From Rhodococcus sp. Leaf247 (GTDB taxonomy: Bacteria; Actinomycetota; Actinomycetes; Mycobacteriales; Mycobacteriaceae): DNA of 64,000 bases. Positions 46,127 through 55,051 of the stretch are shown here, in pieces. The stretch's first letter is position 1. Each line of letters opens with the position of its first letter. The notes under the pieces were generated by a model. The model saw nothing but the letters and a program-made list of their open reading frames with translations. It did no database searches and was not told the origin of the DNA. The position numbers and the translations under genes were made by a program. The stretch lies in assembly GCF_001426185.1 (NCBI RefSeq), contig NZ_LMRP01000001.1, positions 483-64,482 of the forward strand. The letters are read 5' to 3'.

Positions 46127-48823
46127 TCAGTGCGCGGCGTCGTCCCAGGTGCGACCCGTGCCCACGGAGACGTCGAGCGGCACGGACAACTCGATGGCAT
46201 GGGCCATCTTGTCCCGCACCAACGCCTCCACCTCGACGCGTTCGGACTCGACGACCTCGAGCACCAGTTCGTCGTGAACCTGCAGAAGCATCCGAGACGT
46301 GAGCGACGACTGTGCCAACGCCCGCTGCACGTCGATCATCGCGACCTTGATGATGTCGGCTGCCGTCCCCTGGATGGGCGCGTTGAGTGCGGCGCGCTCG
46401 GCCACTTCACGACGCTGACGGTTGTCGCTGGTGAGATCCGGGAGATAGCGCCGACGACCGTAGAGGGTCGAGGTGTACCCCACCTTGCGCGCAGCCTCGA
46501 CCACTTCGTGAAGATAGTCGCGGACTCCACCGAACCGGGAGAAGTACGCCTCCATCTGCTCTTTGGCCTCGTCCGTCGAAATCTTGAGCTGCTGCGACAG
46601 CCCGTAGGCGCTGAGGCCGTACGCGAGCCCGTAGGACATCGCCTTCACGCGTCGGCGCAACTCCGGGGTGACCTCGTCGATGGGAACACCGAAGGCCCGC
46701 GATCCGACGAAGCTGTGCAGGTCCTCGCCGGTGTTGAACGCTTCGATCAATCCCTCGTCACCGGATACGTGCGCCATGATGCGCATCTCGATCTGGCTGT
46801 AGTCGGCCGTCATCAGCGTGTCGTAGCCCTCGCCGACGACGAACCCCTCGCGGATCCGTCGACCCGCGGACGTCTTGACCGGGATGTTCTGCAGATTGGG
46901 TTCGGTCGAGGACAACCTGCCGGTGGCGGCGATGGTCTGATTGAACGTGGTGTGGATGCGACCGTCGTCGCTGACCGACTTCAGCAGACCGTCGACGGTG
47001 ACCTTGAGTCGCGTCGCGTCGCGGTGATCGAGCAGGTGACGCAGGAACGGATGCTCGGTCTTCTCGAACATGCTCTGCAGCGCTTCGGCATCGGTCGTGT
47101 AGCCGGTCTTGGTGCGCTTGGTCTTGGGCATGTCCAATTCGTCGAAGAGCACGACCTGCAACTGCTTCGGCGAACCGAGGTTGATCTGCTTGCCGATCAC
47201 CACGTACGCGGCCTCGGCGGCAACGCTGACCTCGCCGGCGAACTGACTCTGCAGATCGTGGAGATGGTCGAGATCGATGGCGATACCGGTGTTCTCCACC
47301 GTCGCCAGAACGTCCAGGAGCGGAAGTTCCATGTCGGACAGTAATGGCGCCGACTCGATCTCGGCCAGTTCACGATCGAGGGCGTCCGCGAGATCCAGAA
47401 CTGCCTGCGCGCGCAGGATCTCACCCTCCGCCACGGCAGCCTGCGTCTCGTCCTCACTGTCGAGCAACGACAGCTGCGCATCCCCTGCATCCTCTACGCG
47501 CAGTTCGCGTTTGAGGTAGCGCAGCGACAGGTCGTCCAGGGCGAAGCTGCGTTGCCCCGGCCGGACCAGATACGCGGACAGGGCAGTGTCACTGGTGAGC
47601 CCGGCGACCGGCCATCCGCGGCCACGAAGCGCATGCAGGGCCCATTTGGCCTCGTGCAACGCTTTCGGCCGCGACTTGTCCGCGAACCACCGTGCGAGCG
47701 CCTGCTCGTCCTCCTCGGTGAGTCCGATCGTCTCGATGTACGCACCCTCACCGTCGGCGGCGGCGAATGCGACGGATGTGGCGTCCCCGTCGAACGGTGA
47801 GCGAGTCCCCACCACGGACAGTCCGGTCCTGACTCCGTCGCTGGTGTGCGTGTCCAACCACTCGCCCAGCTCGCCCGGCTCGAGCGCTCGACCGCTGACC
47901 TCGAAGCCCTCTTCCGCTTCGGGCTCTGTGGACGACAACGTCGCGAACAGTCGATCGCGGAGAACACGGAACTCGAGATCGTCGAACAGCGCGTGGACCC
48001 GATCCCGGTCCCACGGCGCCAGTTGCAGCTGATCGGGTGTGTACGGCAACGGGACATCGCGCACCATCTCGGTGAGCTGGCGGTTGAGGATCACGCTGGA
48101 AAGGTTGGCCCGCAGGGCGTCCCCGACCTTGCCGCGCACGGTATCGACCTTGTCGACCAGTTCGTCGAGGCTGCCGAACTCCTTGATCCACTTCGTCGCC
48201 GTCTTCTCCCCCACCCCCGGAATACCCGGCAGGTTGTCGCTCGGATCCCCGCGCAGCGCAGCGAAATCCGGGTACTGGGCAGGGGTGAGCCCGTACTTGC
48301 TCTCGACTTCGGACGGAGTGAACCGCGTCAGGTCGGAGACACCCTTGCGTGGGTACAGCACGGTCACCTGATCGTTGACCAGCTGCAGCGAATCGCGATC
48401 ACCCGTGACCACGAGGACGCGATATCCGGCCGCCACTGCCTGCGTCGTCAAGGTCGCGATGATGTCGTCGGCCTCGAAGCCGGGCTCCGCCATGACCGGA
48501 ATACCCAGGGCCCCGAGGACATCCTTGGTGATGTCGATCTGACCCGCGAACTCGTCGGGAGTCTTGATGCGATTGGCCTTGTACTCGGGAAACTTCTCCG
48601 CCCGGAAGGTCTGGCGTGAGACGTCGAAAGCAGCGCCCACGTGTGTGGGCGCCTCGTCGCGCAGCAGGTTGATCAGCATGGAGGTGAATCCGTAGACAGC
48701 GTTGGTGGTCTGCCCACTCGTGGTCTTGAAGTTCTCGGCGGGGAGCGCGTAGAAGGCTCGATACGCCACCGAGTGACCGTCGATCAGCATCAGCAGGGGC
48801 GAGGACTCGGTTACTGGACTCAC
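46127..48823 (-). CDS. polA: DNA polymerase I
   Basis: Repair and Okazaki-fragment-maturation polymerase. The 898-aa protein has an N-terminal 5'-nuclease (LLMLIDGHSVAYRAFYALP; GIPGVGEKTATKWIKEFGS as helix-hairpin-helix). A middle 3'-5' exonuclease-like domain lacks the DxE catalytic motif (VVGTRSPFDGD in its place), so proofreading is probably absent, as in mycobacteria. The polymerase motifs are A TADYSQIEMRIMAH, B RRRVKAMSYGLAYGLS and C QVHDELVLEV. The GTG at 48821-48823 follows TAGACT by 6 nt and lacks a ribosome binding site. Confidence 0.97.
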   Translation of the reverse strand: MSPVTESSPLLMLIDGHSVAYRAFYALPAENFKTTSGQTTNAVYGFTSMLINLLRDEAPTHVGAAFDVSRQTFRAEKFPEYKANRIKTPDEFAGQIDITKDVLGALGIPVMAEPGFEADDIIATLTTQAVAAGYRVLVVTGDRDSLQLVNDQVTVLYPRKGVSDLTRFTPSEVESKYGLTPAQYPDFAALRGDPSDNLPGIPGVGEKTATKWIKEFGSLDELVDKVDTVRGKVGDALRANLSSVILNRQLTEMVRDVPLPYTPDQLQLAPWDRDRVHALFDDLEFRVLRDRLFATLSSTEPEAEEGFEVSGRALEPGELGEWLDTHTSDGVRTGLSVVGTRSPFDGDATSVAFAAADGEGAYIETIGLTEEDEQALARWFADKSRPKALHEAKWALHALRGRGWPVAGLTSDTALSAYLVRPGQRSFALDDLSLRYLKRELRVEDAGDAQLSLLDSEDETQAAVAEGEILRAQAVLDLADALDRELAEIESAPLLSDMELPLLDVLATVENTGIAIDLDHLHDLQSQFAGEVSVAAEAAYVVIGKQINLGSPKQLQVVLFDELDMPKTKRTKTGYTTDAEALQSMFEKTEHPFLRHLLDHRDATRLKVTVDGLLKSVSDDGRIHTTFNQTIAATGRLSSTEPNLQNIPVKTSAGRRIREGFVVGEGYDTLMTADYSQIEMRIMAHVSGDEGLIEAFNTGEDLHSFVGSRAFGVPIDEVTPELRRRVKAMSYGLAYGLSAYGLSQQLKISTDEAKEQMEAYFSRFGGVRDYLHEVVEAARKVGYTSTLYGRRRYLPDLTSDNRQRREVAERAALNAPIQGTAADIIKVAMIDVQRALAQSSLTSRMLLQVHDELVLEVVESERVEVEALVRDKMAHAIELSVPLDVSVGTGRTWDDAAH

Positions 48824-48829
48824 CCCGTC

Positions 48830-48852
48830 AGTCTAGGGACGACGACCGACAT
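48830..48852 (-). promoter_or_regulatory. Possible damage-type promoter of polA
   Basis: On the minus strand, ATGTCGGTC (48844-48852), eight bases, then TAGACT (48830-48835). Seven of nine positions match TTGTCRGTG, and both the spacing and the TANNNT element are exact. The -10 ends 6 nt before the GTG start. Confidence 0.45.
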
Positions 48853-49005
48853 CTCCGCCGTCGGCGCTCGCCCGCTTCGAAACAAGACCGCAACATCGAA
48901 GAAATCGAAGCGGCCGTTTTCGATACCTCCAGCCCGATAGAGTCCGACAATTGCAAGCACTGCCGAGACAACTCGGCGTTATTCGACCGTCCGAGAGGAC
49001 CCCGC

Positions 49006-50379
49006 GTGCCCCCCTCGAGTCCTCGACGGCCCGTGCGATCCGTGGCTACCGCCACGATCGTCCGCGCGCTCGTCGTCGTTCTCCTCGGCCTCATCGCTGC
49101 TGCCACCGTCGGTGGAACAGCCCTGGCCCAGGAACCCACTCCCGCTCCTACCCCGAGCTCCAGCTCACCACCCGCGAGCAGCTCCTCGACTCCCCCGGCA
49201 GATGCGGTCGACGTCAGCGGCAGCCTGAACAATGCGGGCGAACGCCTCGTCGGTGTCGACGTTCTCGCACTCGACGGCTCCGACGCCGAAGTCGCACGCA
49301 CCACGTCCGCGGAGGGAGGCCGGTGGACGCTCCCCGTCTCCCCCGGTGACTACACCTTCCGCGTCGACCCCGAAACCCTGCCCGACGGCGTGTCGGTCCA
49401 AGGCGACGTCGAACGCACCGTGGTCCAGGGCCGCGCCAACACCGTGATCTTCAGCTTCGGTGAAGAGCGCAGCGCGACCGTGGTGCCGTTCTACGAGAAG
49501 TTCCTCCGCACGACCATCGACGGACTGCGGTTCGGACTGGTCATCGCGCTCGCCGCGATCGGTCTGAGCCTGATCTTCGGCACGACCGGCCTCACCAACT
49601 TCGCCCACGGAGAACTGGTCACGCTCGGTGCGGTCGCAGCATGGGTCTTCAACCAGAAGCTCGGGATCCAGTTGATCCCGGCAACGATCCTGGCGGTGAT
49701 CGTCGGTGTGGCGGTCGGCTGGGCGAACAACGCCGGACTGTGGAGACCACTGCGCAGACGTAAGACGGGTCTGATCGGCCAGCTCGTCGTGTCGATCGGC
49801 CTCGCTATCGCCCTGCGATACCTGATCCTCATCTTCTTCTCCGACCGCGCCGAGCCGTACAAGGACTACCAGGCGCAGGTGCAGCGTGAATGGGGGCCGT
49901 TCGCCATCACGGACGTCAACCTCGCCTGCATCGTCATCAGCATCGTGGTGCTCGTTCTCGTCGCTCTCATGCTGCAGAAGACCCGCATCGGCAAGGCCAT
50001 GCGTGCCGTCGCGGACAACCGCGACCTCGCGGCGTCGTCGGGCATCAACGTCGAGCGTGTCGTCACGTTCGTCTGGTGCATGGGCGGCGGACTCGCTGCC
50101 CTGGGCGGCGTCCTGTTCGGGCTCTCCGAGCTCGGCGGTCGCGTCCAGTGGGAGATGGGCTTCAAGCTCCTCCTGCTCATGTTCGCCGGTATCACCCTCG
50201 GTGGACTGGGAACTGCCTACGGCGCGCTCCTGGGCTGTGTCATCGTCGGACTGCTGGTGCAGTGGTCGACGCTCGTGATCAACCCCGACCTCAAATACAT
50301 CGGAGGATTGCTCGTCTTGATCGTCATCCTCATCGTCCGGCCGCAAGGCATCCTGGGCTCGCGGCAAAGGATCGGCTGA
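49006..50379 (+). CDS. livH: Branched-chain amino acid ABC transporter permease (LivH type) with extracytoplasmic N-terminal domain
   Basis: The C-terminal 300 residues are a LivH-type permease (LRFGLVIALAAIGLSLIFGTTGLTNFAHGELVTLGA; the GLTNFAHGE block is diagnostic). Uniquely long for LivH at 457 aa, it has an N-terminal signal sequence (about 20-43), a Ser/Pro/Thr linker, and a roughly 90-residue beta-sandwich of the carboxypeptidase-regulatory/SpaA type (VDVSGSLNNAGERLVGVDVLALDG to RANTVIFSFG) that should lie outside the membrane. The GTG at 49006 has GAGAGGA upstream. It is the first gene of the liv operon. Confidence 0.9.
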   Translation: MPPSSPRRPVRSVATATIVRALVVVLLGLIAAATVGGTALAQEPTPAPTPSSSSPPASSSSTPPADAVDVSGSLNNAGERLVGVDVLALDGSDAEVARTTSAEGGRWTLPVSPGDYTFRVDPETLPDGVSVQGDVERTVVQGRANTVIFSFGEERSATVVPFYEKFLRTTIDGLRFGLVIALAAIGLSLIFGTTGLTNFAHGELVTLGAVAAWVFNQKLGIQLIPATILAVIVGVAVGWANNAGLWRPLRRRKTGLIGQLVVSIGLAIALRYLILIFFSDRAEPYKDYQAQVQREWGPFAITDVNLACIVISIVVLVLVALMLQKTRIGKAMRAVADNRDLAASSGINVERVVTFVWCMGGGLAALGGVLFGLSELGGRVQWEMGFKLLLLMFAGITLGGLGTAYGALLGCVIVGLLVQWSTLVINPDLKYIGGLLVLIVILIVRPQGILGSRQRIG

Positions 50380-50381
50380 CC

Positions 50382-51374
50382 ATGGATATCGTCGGAGCAA
50401 TTCAGGTATCGCTCGCCCAGCTCGTCGGGCCGTCAGCGATCTTCTACGCACTTCTCGCCATCGGCCTCAACCTGCACTTCGGCTACGCCGGACTGCTCAA
50501 CTTCGGACAGATCGGCTTCGCACTCCTCGGTGGGTACGGCGTCGGCATCATGACCATCACCTACGAGCAGCCGTTGTGGCTCGGCATCATCGTCGGACTG
50601 GCCGCCGCAGGGTTGTTGGCTCTGGTTCTCGGCATCCCGACGCTGCGACTACGAGCCGACTATCTGGCCATCGTCACGATCGCGGCGTCCGAGATCCTGA
50701 GGCTCGTCTTCCGATCCACCGCGTCCAACGGTGTCACCGGATCAACCAACGGCCTCTTCGGCTTCGCCGATCCGTTCACCAATCTCAGCCCGTTCGACTC
50801 GGGCAAGCAGTACTCGTTCGCCGGCGTGAAGTTCTACGGCGACGACCTGTGGGCGATGGTCGTCGGGTGGTCGCTCGTGATCATCCTGTGCGGCCTCGTC
50901 TATCTGCTCACCCACAGCCCATGGGGACGCGTGCTCAAGGCCGTGCGTGAGGACGAGGATGCTGCGCGCTCGCTCGGCAAGAACGTCTTCGTCTACAAGA
51001 TGCAGGCGCTGGTTCTCGGCGGTGTCATCGGCGGCATGGGCGGCGTGTTCAACGCCCTCCAGACCAAGTCGATCAACCCCGACTTCTACTCGACCGCGCA
51101 GACCTTCTTCGCTTTCGGAGCACTGATCCTGGGCGGCGCCGCCACGGTGTTCGGACCGGTCGTCGGAGCGATGCTGTTCTGGTTCCTGCTCTCGATCCCC
51201 GACGTCCTGCTGCGTCAGGCTGCCGCGGGCCCCGACCCGTTCATCCCCATGACCGAACAGCAGGTCGGCGCAACACGATTCGTTCTCCTCGGCATCCTCA
51301 TCGCGGTGCTGATGATCTTCCGCCCGCAAGGACTGCTGGGCAACAAGCGGGAGGTACAGCTCGATGCCAAGTAA
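50382..51374 (+). CDS. livM: Branched-chain amino acid ABC transporter permease (LivM type)
   Basis: The second membrane subunit, 330 aa, with about eight to ten hydrophobic segments. The family block LNLHFGYAGLLNFGQIGFALLGGYG lies near residues 24-48. GVTGSTNGLFGF and GRVLKAVREDEDAARSLGKNV (the coupling EAA-like loop) also fit LivM. It starts at ATG 50382, 2 bp after livH, and its end overlaps livG by 11 bp. Confidence 0.94.
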   Translation: MDIVGAIQVSLAQLVGPSAIFYALLAIGLNLHFGYAGLLNFGQIGFALLGGYGVGIMTITYEQPLWLGIIVGLAAAGLLALVLGIPTLRLRADYLAIVTIAASEILRLVFRSTASNGVTGSTNGLFGFADPFTNLSPFDSGKQYSFAGVKFYGDDLWAMVVGWSLVIILCGLVYLLTHSPWGRVLKAVREDEDAARSLGKNVFVYKMQALVLGGVIGGMGGVFNALQTKSINPDFYSTAQTFFAFGALILGGAATVFGPVVGAMLFWFLLSIPDVLLRQAAAGPDPFIPMTEQQVGATRFVLLGILIAVLMIFRPQGLLGNKREVQLDAK

Positions 51375-52377
51375 CACCATCGCGGCACGCAAGCCGCTCT
51401 CCGCGGAGGTGCGCGCCGCGCTCTTCGCGGACGTCGCCAACACACCCGGCGTCGCCAAGCCCGACCCGACCATGGTCGTCGACGGTGTGTCCCGTACGTT
51501 CGGCGGCCTCAAGGCTGTCGACGTGGCGCACCTCGAGATCCAGCGTGGGTGCATCACCGGTCTGATCGGCCCGAACGGCGCCGGCAAGACGACTTTGTTC
51601 AACCTGCTCACCGGCTTCGATCAGCCGGACACCGGCACCTGGTCCATGGACGGCAAGTCTCTCGGCAAGATGACACCCCACCAGGTGGCACGCCACGGAG
51701 TGGTGCGCACCTTCCAGCTGACGAAGGCACTGTCGAAACTGACTGTGCTGGACAACGTCCGCCTCGGCGCCACGGGCCAGAAGGGTGAGCGGATCTTCAA
51801 CACGCTCATGCCGTGGACGTGGAAGGCGCAGGAGCGCGAAGTCACCGAACGAGCCAACGACCTGCTGGCGCGATTCAAGCTCGACGCCAAGGCCGACGAC
51901 CTCGCGGGGTCGCTATCGGGCGGTCAGCGCAAGCTCCTCGAGATGGCGCGCGCACTGATGACCGATCCGGCGGTGGTCATGCTGGACGAGCCCATGGCGG
52001 GTGTGAATCCGGCTCTGACGCAGAGCCTTCTGGGCCACATCAAGTCGCTGCGCGACGACGGCATGACCGTCGTCTTCGTCGAGCACGACATGGACGTCAT
52101 CCGCGACATCAGCGACTGGGTCGTCGTCATGGCTCAGGGCAGTGTCATCGCGGAGTCCGCACCGGCACAGCTGGCGGACAACGAGGCAGTCGTCGACGCC
52201 TACCTCGGAAGCCACCACGACCAGGCCCTCGAGTTCGACGCCGACGGCAACCCCGTGGGGGCCACCGCAGAGCTGGCGGAGGCACTCGAGCAGGCCGAGG
52301 TGCAGACCCTGGAAGCGGGCGGCGACCTCTCCGAGGCCGAGCCCGAGATCGCGCTGGACAAGAGGACCACGACATGA
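51364..52377 (+). CDS. livG: Branched-chain amino acid ABC transporter ATP-binding protein (LivG type)
   Basis: A 337-aa ATPase subunit with Walker A GPNGAGKTT (about residues 68-76), signature LSGGQRK and Walker B VVMLDEPMAGVNP. An N-terminal extension of about 35 residues and an acidic C-terminal extension of about 60 residues (EFDADGNPVGATAELAEALEQAE and on) exceed the usual 255 aa. The extensions lie outside the ABC fold. It overlaps livM upstream and livF downstream (ATGA). Confidence 0.94.
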   Translation: MPSNTIAARKPLSAEVRAALFADVANTPGVAKPDPTMVVDGVSRTFGGLKAVDVAHLEIQRGCITGLIGPNGAGKTTLFNLLTGFDQPDTGTWSMDGKSLGKMTPHQVARHGVVRTFQLTKALSKLTVLDNVRLGATGQKGERIFNTLMPWTWKAQEREVTERANDLLARFKLDAKADDLAGSLSGGQRKLLEMARALMTDPAVVMLDEPMAGVNPALTQSLLGHIKSLRDDGMTVVFVEHDMDVIRDISDWVVVMAQGSVIAESAPAQLADNEAVVDAYLGSHHDQALEFDADGNPVGATAELAEALEQAEVQTLEAGGDLSEAEPEIALDKRTTT

Positions 52378-53198
52378 CCGAATCCGGAGCAACCACATCC
52401 GGGGAAACCGGGCTCACCGCAGCGGAATTCGCGGCGACACCGGATGAACACCGCCGCCTGGCAACCGACGCGCTCGTGCGCGCCGACGACCTGGTGGCCG
52501 GGTACATCCCCGGCGTCAACATCCTGAAGGACTGCAACTTCTACCTGAACGACGGCGAGATCGTCGGCATCATCGGACCGAACGGTGCCGGCAAGTCGAC
52601 ACTGCTCAAAGCGCTGTTCGGGCTCATCCCCATCCGTAGCGGCGCGGTCACCCTGCGCGGAGACAACATCACGTCCGCCGAAGCGCATGTGTTGGTGACC
52701 AAGGGCGTCGGCTACGTTCCGCAGACGCAGAACGTGTTCCCCTCGCTCACTATCGAGGAGAACCTCGAGATGGGGATCTACCTGCGGCCGAAGAAGTTCC
52801 AGGAGCGGTTCGACTTCGTCAGCGAACTGTTCCCGCTGCTCTCCGAGCGTCGAAAGATCAAGGCGGGCGCACTGTCCGGCGGTGAGCGCCAGATGGTGGC
52901 CATGGGCCGCGCCCTGATGATGGAACCGTCCGTGCTGCTGCTCGACGAGCCGTCGGCGGGTCTGTCCCCCATGTTCCAGGACGAGGTGTTCATCCGCTGC
53001 AAGAAGATCAACGCGGCAGGTGTCTCGATCATCATGGTCGAGCAGAACGCCCGTCGATGCCTGCAGATCTGCGACCGCGGTTACGTTCTCGATCAGGGCA
53101 AGAACGCGTACACCGACACGGGTACGAATCTGATGAACGATCCCAAGGTCATCGAGCTCTACCTCGGCACGCTCGCGGGGAGCAAAGAGAAGAAGTAG
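52374..53198 (+). CDS. livF: Branched-chain amino acid ABC transporter ATP-binding protein (LivF type)
   Basis: The second ATPase subunit, 274 aa, with Walker A GPNGAGKSTL, the LivF-type GVGYVPQTQNVFPSLTIEENLEMG segment, signature LSGGERQ and Walker B LLLDEPSAGLSP. A roughly 40-residue N-terminal extension precedes the ABC fold. The ATG at 52374 overlaps the livG TGA. It is the last gene of the four-gene transporter operon. A terminator follows. Confidence 0.94.
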   Translation: MTESGATTSGETGLTAAEFAATPDEHRRLATDALVRADDLVAGYIPGVNILKDCNFYLNDGEIVGIIGPNGAGKSTLLKALFGLIPIRSGAVTLRGDNITSAEAHVLVTKGVGYVPQTQNVFPSLTIEENLEMGIYLRPKKFQERFDFVSELFPLLSERRKIKAGALSGGERQMVAMGRALMMEPSVLLLDEPSAGLSPMFQDEVFIRCKKINAAGVSIIMVEQNARRCLQICDRGYVLDQGKNAYTDTGTNLMNDPKVIELYLGTLAGSKEKK

Positions 53199-53214
53199 TA
53201 CCCGCACACCGACA

Positions 53215-53246
53215 GGGGCGCTCCGAGTTCACTCGGGGCGCCCCTC
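53215..53246 (+). terminator. Terminator after livF
   Basis: A 14-bp stem with one T-G wobble (AGGGGCGCTCCGAG and partner) and loop TTCA is followed by CTCGTTGTCT. It lies 16 bp after the livF stop. Confidence 0.7.
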
Positions 53247-53267
53247 TCGTTGTCTGCGCCCCCTCGG

Positions 53268-53327
53268 CGAGTACGTCCATAGTGTCGTCGACACAGCTCG
53301 ATTCACGGCGTTATGGACGTACTCGCG
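53268..53327. repeat. 15-bp inverted repeat with internal hairpin
   Basis: GCGAGTACGTCCATA (53268-53282) is repeated in perfect inverse at 53313-53327. The 30-bp interval contains a second stem, GTGTC-GTC-GACAC (53283-53295). It has no coding potential I can support. It lies between livF and its convergent binding-protein gene. It may be a dispersed REP-like element or a structured RNA. Confidence 0.6.
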
Positions 53328-53374
53328 GCCGATGCACTCTGCGCACGGCGCCGAACAGGTGCTAGCGGGTTCCC

Positions 53375-53432
53375 GCAACGGTTCCGGCAACCTGCAGCGG
53401 CTGCAACCGTTGCACGTTGCCGGAACCGTTGC
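53375..53432. repeat. 17-bp inverted repeat with three GCAACGGTT motifs
   Basis: GCAACGGTTCCGGCAAC (53375-53391) is perfectly inverted at 53416-53432. The 24-bp centre contains TGCAACCGTTGCA (53402-53414). The motif GCAACGGTT or its complement therefore occurs three times in 58 bp. This looks like a clustered binding site or a complex stem-loop. No protein can be assigned. Confidence 0.6.
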
Positions 53433-53469
53433 AGGTGGCGATCGTCGGGAGGCGAGCCCCGCGACAACA

Positions 53470-53504
53470 GAACGGGCCCGACTCCAGTGGAGTCGGGCCC
53501 GTTC
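53470..53504 (-). terminator. Terminator of the liv substrate-binding protein gene
   Basis: A near-perfect 35-bp palindrome with 17-bp arms (GAACGGGCCCGACTCCA and its complement) lies 14 bp past the stop of the minus-strand binding-protein gene. No T-tract follows. Confidence 0.7.
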
Positions 53505-53518
53505 GGGGTTACTGCAGA

Positions 53519-54862
53519 TCAGCCGCCGACGACGATGTAGTCCTCGGTGGTGAGCTTGTTGTCAGGTCCGAAGACCAGCTTGCCGTACGAACCGACTGCA
53601 GGCTCGCCGCCGTCGGTGAAGCTGAGCTGACCGGTGACACCGTCGTAGTCGATGTCGGTTCCGGCCTTGACCAGCGGCAGGCACTCCTGGAACGTCGTGC
53701 ACTTCGTTCCGTCCTTGGTGACGGAGTTGATGTTCGCCGCGATGTCGACGCCGGCCGTGGACTTGGCCTGCTCGGCAGCGAGAGCGGAGATCACGACTGC
53801 GTCGTAGGACTCACCGGCGTAGTTGAAGTCGACCAGAGCCGGGTTGACGGCCTTGAGTCGATCCTGGAAGCCCGCACCCACGTCGGTGAGCGGGGTGGTT
53901 CCACGCATGGTGTCGAGCAGTCCCGCGCCGACAGCCTCGCCGAGCGCGTTGCCCATGTTGCCGTCGACACCGTAGACAGCAGTGCCGTCCGACGGTCCGA
54001 TGCCGATCTCGTGCATACGGGTGATGATCTTCGCCGACTCCTCGAAGCCGATGATGGCGACCGCGTCAGGGTTGAAGTTCTTCACCTGGTCGACCTCGGC
54101 GTTGAACGACTGCGCGTTGGGGTCGTAGATGATCTTCTGGATCTGATCGGAGGCGACGCCGGCGTCCTCGAGGTTGGTGACCGTGTTGCTGGCCAGACCG
54201 GTGCCGTACGGGTCGTTCAGCGCGAGGATGGACACACGCTGTCCGCCGTCCTCGGAGATGAGCTGCGAGAGGGCCTGCGCCTGAAGCACATCGGTCGGGG
54301 CGGTACGGAAGTACTGACCCTTGTCCGGGTAGCAGACGAATTGGTCCGAGGTGTTGGCCGGCGAGATCTGGACGACGCCTGCGCTGGCGATCTTGTCGAT
54401 GACCTTGAGGGACACCGAGGACGATGCCGCACCGAGGATGACGCTGGCACCGGCCGCGAGCTCGCGGTCGACGGTGCTGTTCGCGGTGTCGGTGGTGGTG
54501 TCGCCCGAGTCGCCGGGGATGAGTTCCATCGGCTGGCTCAGGACGCCGCCGGCGCCGTTGATGTCGTTGACGGCCAGCTGGACGCCGGCGACCTCGGGCG
54601 GTCCGAGGAAGGCCAGGCTGCCGGTCTCCGGAAGAAGTGTGCCGAGCTTGAGGGGGGTGGTCACCGGTGTCGCGCCGGCAGTTGCCTGTTCGGGCGTGCA
54701 GTCGGTGCTCACGGTTGCTTCCGCCGAAGCGGATGCGGAAGATCCGCCGGCAGCACTGCTCTCGCTGCCGGAACTCGAATCGTCGCTCGAGGAACAGCCG
54801 AACAGGGCGAGCGAGGCGACGCTCACCACTGCAGCCGTCCGAACGATGGTTCGTCTTGCCAT
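53519..54862 (-). CDS. Branched-chain amino acid ABC transporter substrate-binding lipoprotein
   Basis: A 447-aa periplasmic-binding-protein-type lipoprotein. It has a signal peptide with lipobox LFGC (Cys near residue 23) and a Ser/Gly-rich linker. The Peripla_BP_6 fold follows: LKLGTLLPETGSLAFLGPPEVAGVQLAVNDINGAGG, and later SASDQ-type and AVYGVDGN segments. It is the likely external receptor of the adjacent LivHMGF transporter, although it is transcribed separately and convergently. The ATG at 54860-54862 has AGGAG upstream. An earlier in-frame ATG (54895) has no signal-peptide logic. Confidence 0.92.
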   Translation of the reverse strand: MARRTIVRTAAVVSVASLALFGCSSSDDSSSGSESSAAGGSSASASAEATVSTDCTPEQATAGATPVTTPLKLGTLLPETGSLAFLGPPEVAGVQLAVNDINGAGGVLSQPMELIPGDSGDTTTDTANSTVDRELAAGASVILGAASSSVSLKVIDKIASAGVVQISPANTSDQFVCYPDKGQYFRTAPTDVLQAQALSQLISEDGGQRVSILALNDPYGTGLASNTVTNLEDAGVASDQIQKIIYDPNAQSFNAEVDQVKNFNPDAVAIIGFEESAKIITRMHEIGIGPSDGTAVYGVDGNMGNALGEAVGAGLLDTMRGTTPLTDVGAGFQDRLKAVNPALVDFNYAGESYDAVVISALAAEQAKSTAGVDIAANINSVTKDGTKCTTFQECLPLVKAGTDIDYDGVTGQLSFTDGGEPAVGSYGKLVFGPDNKLTTEDYIVVGG

Positions 54863-55051
54863 CTGTCGTCTCCTAGAAATATGTGCGTCACGCACCCGAT
54901 ACCGCGACGCTCGTGAAGGAGAACCTATCGTTCCGGGACCGTTCGCGACCTCTGGAACAAGCCCTGTGACCTTACTGTGACGTGTTGGCAGCGAGTTTTA
55001 ACGTGGCCGTAGCCTGGCACAGTCGTCACGGCCGGTTCGTGCCCCGGAATC

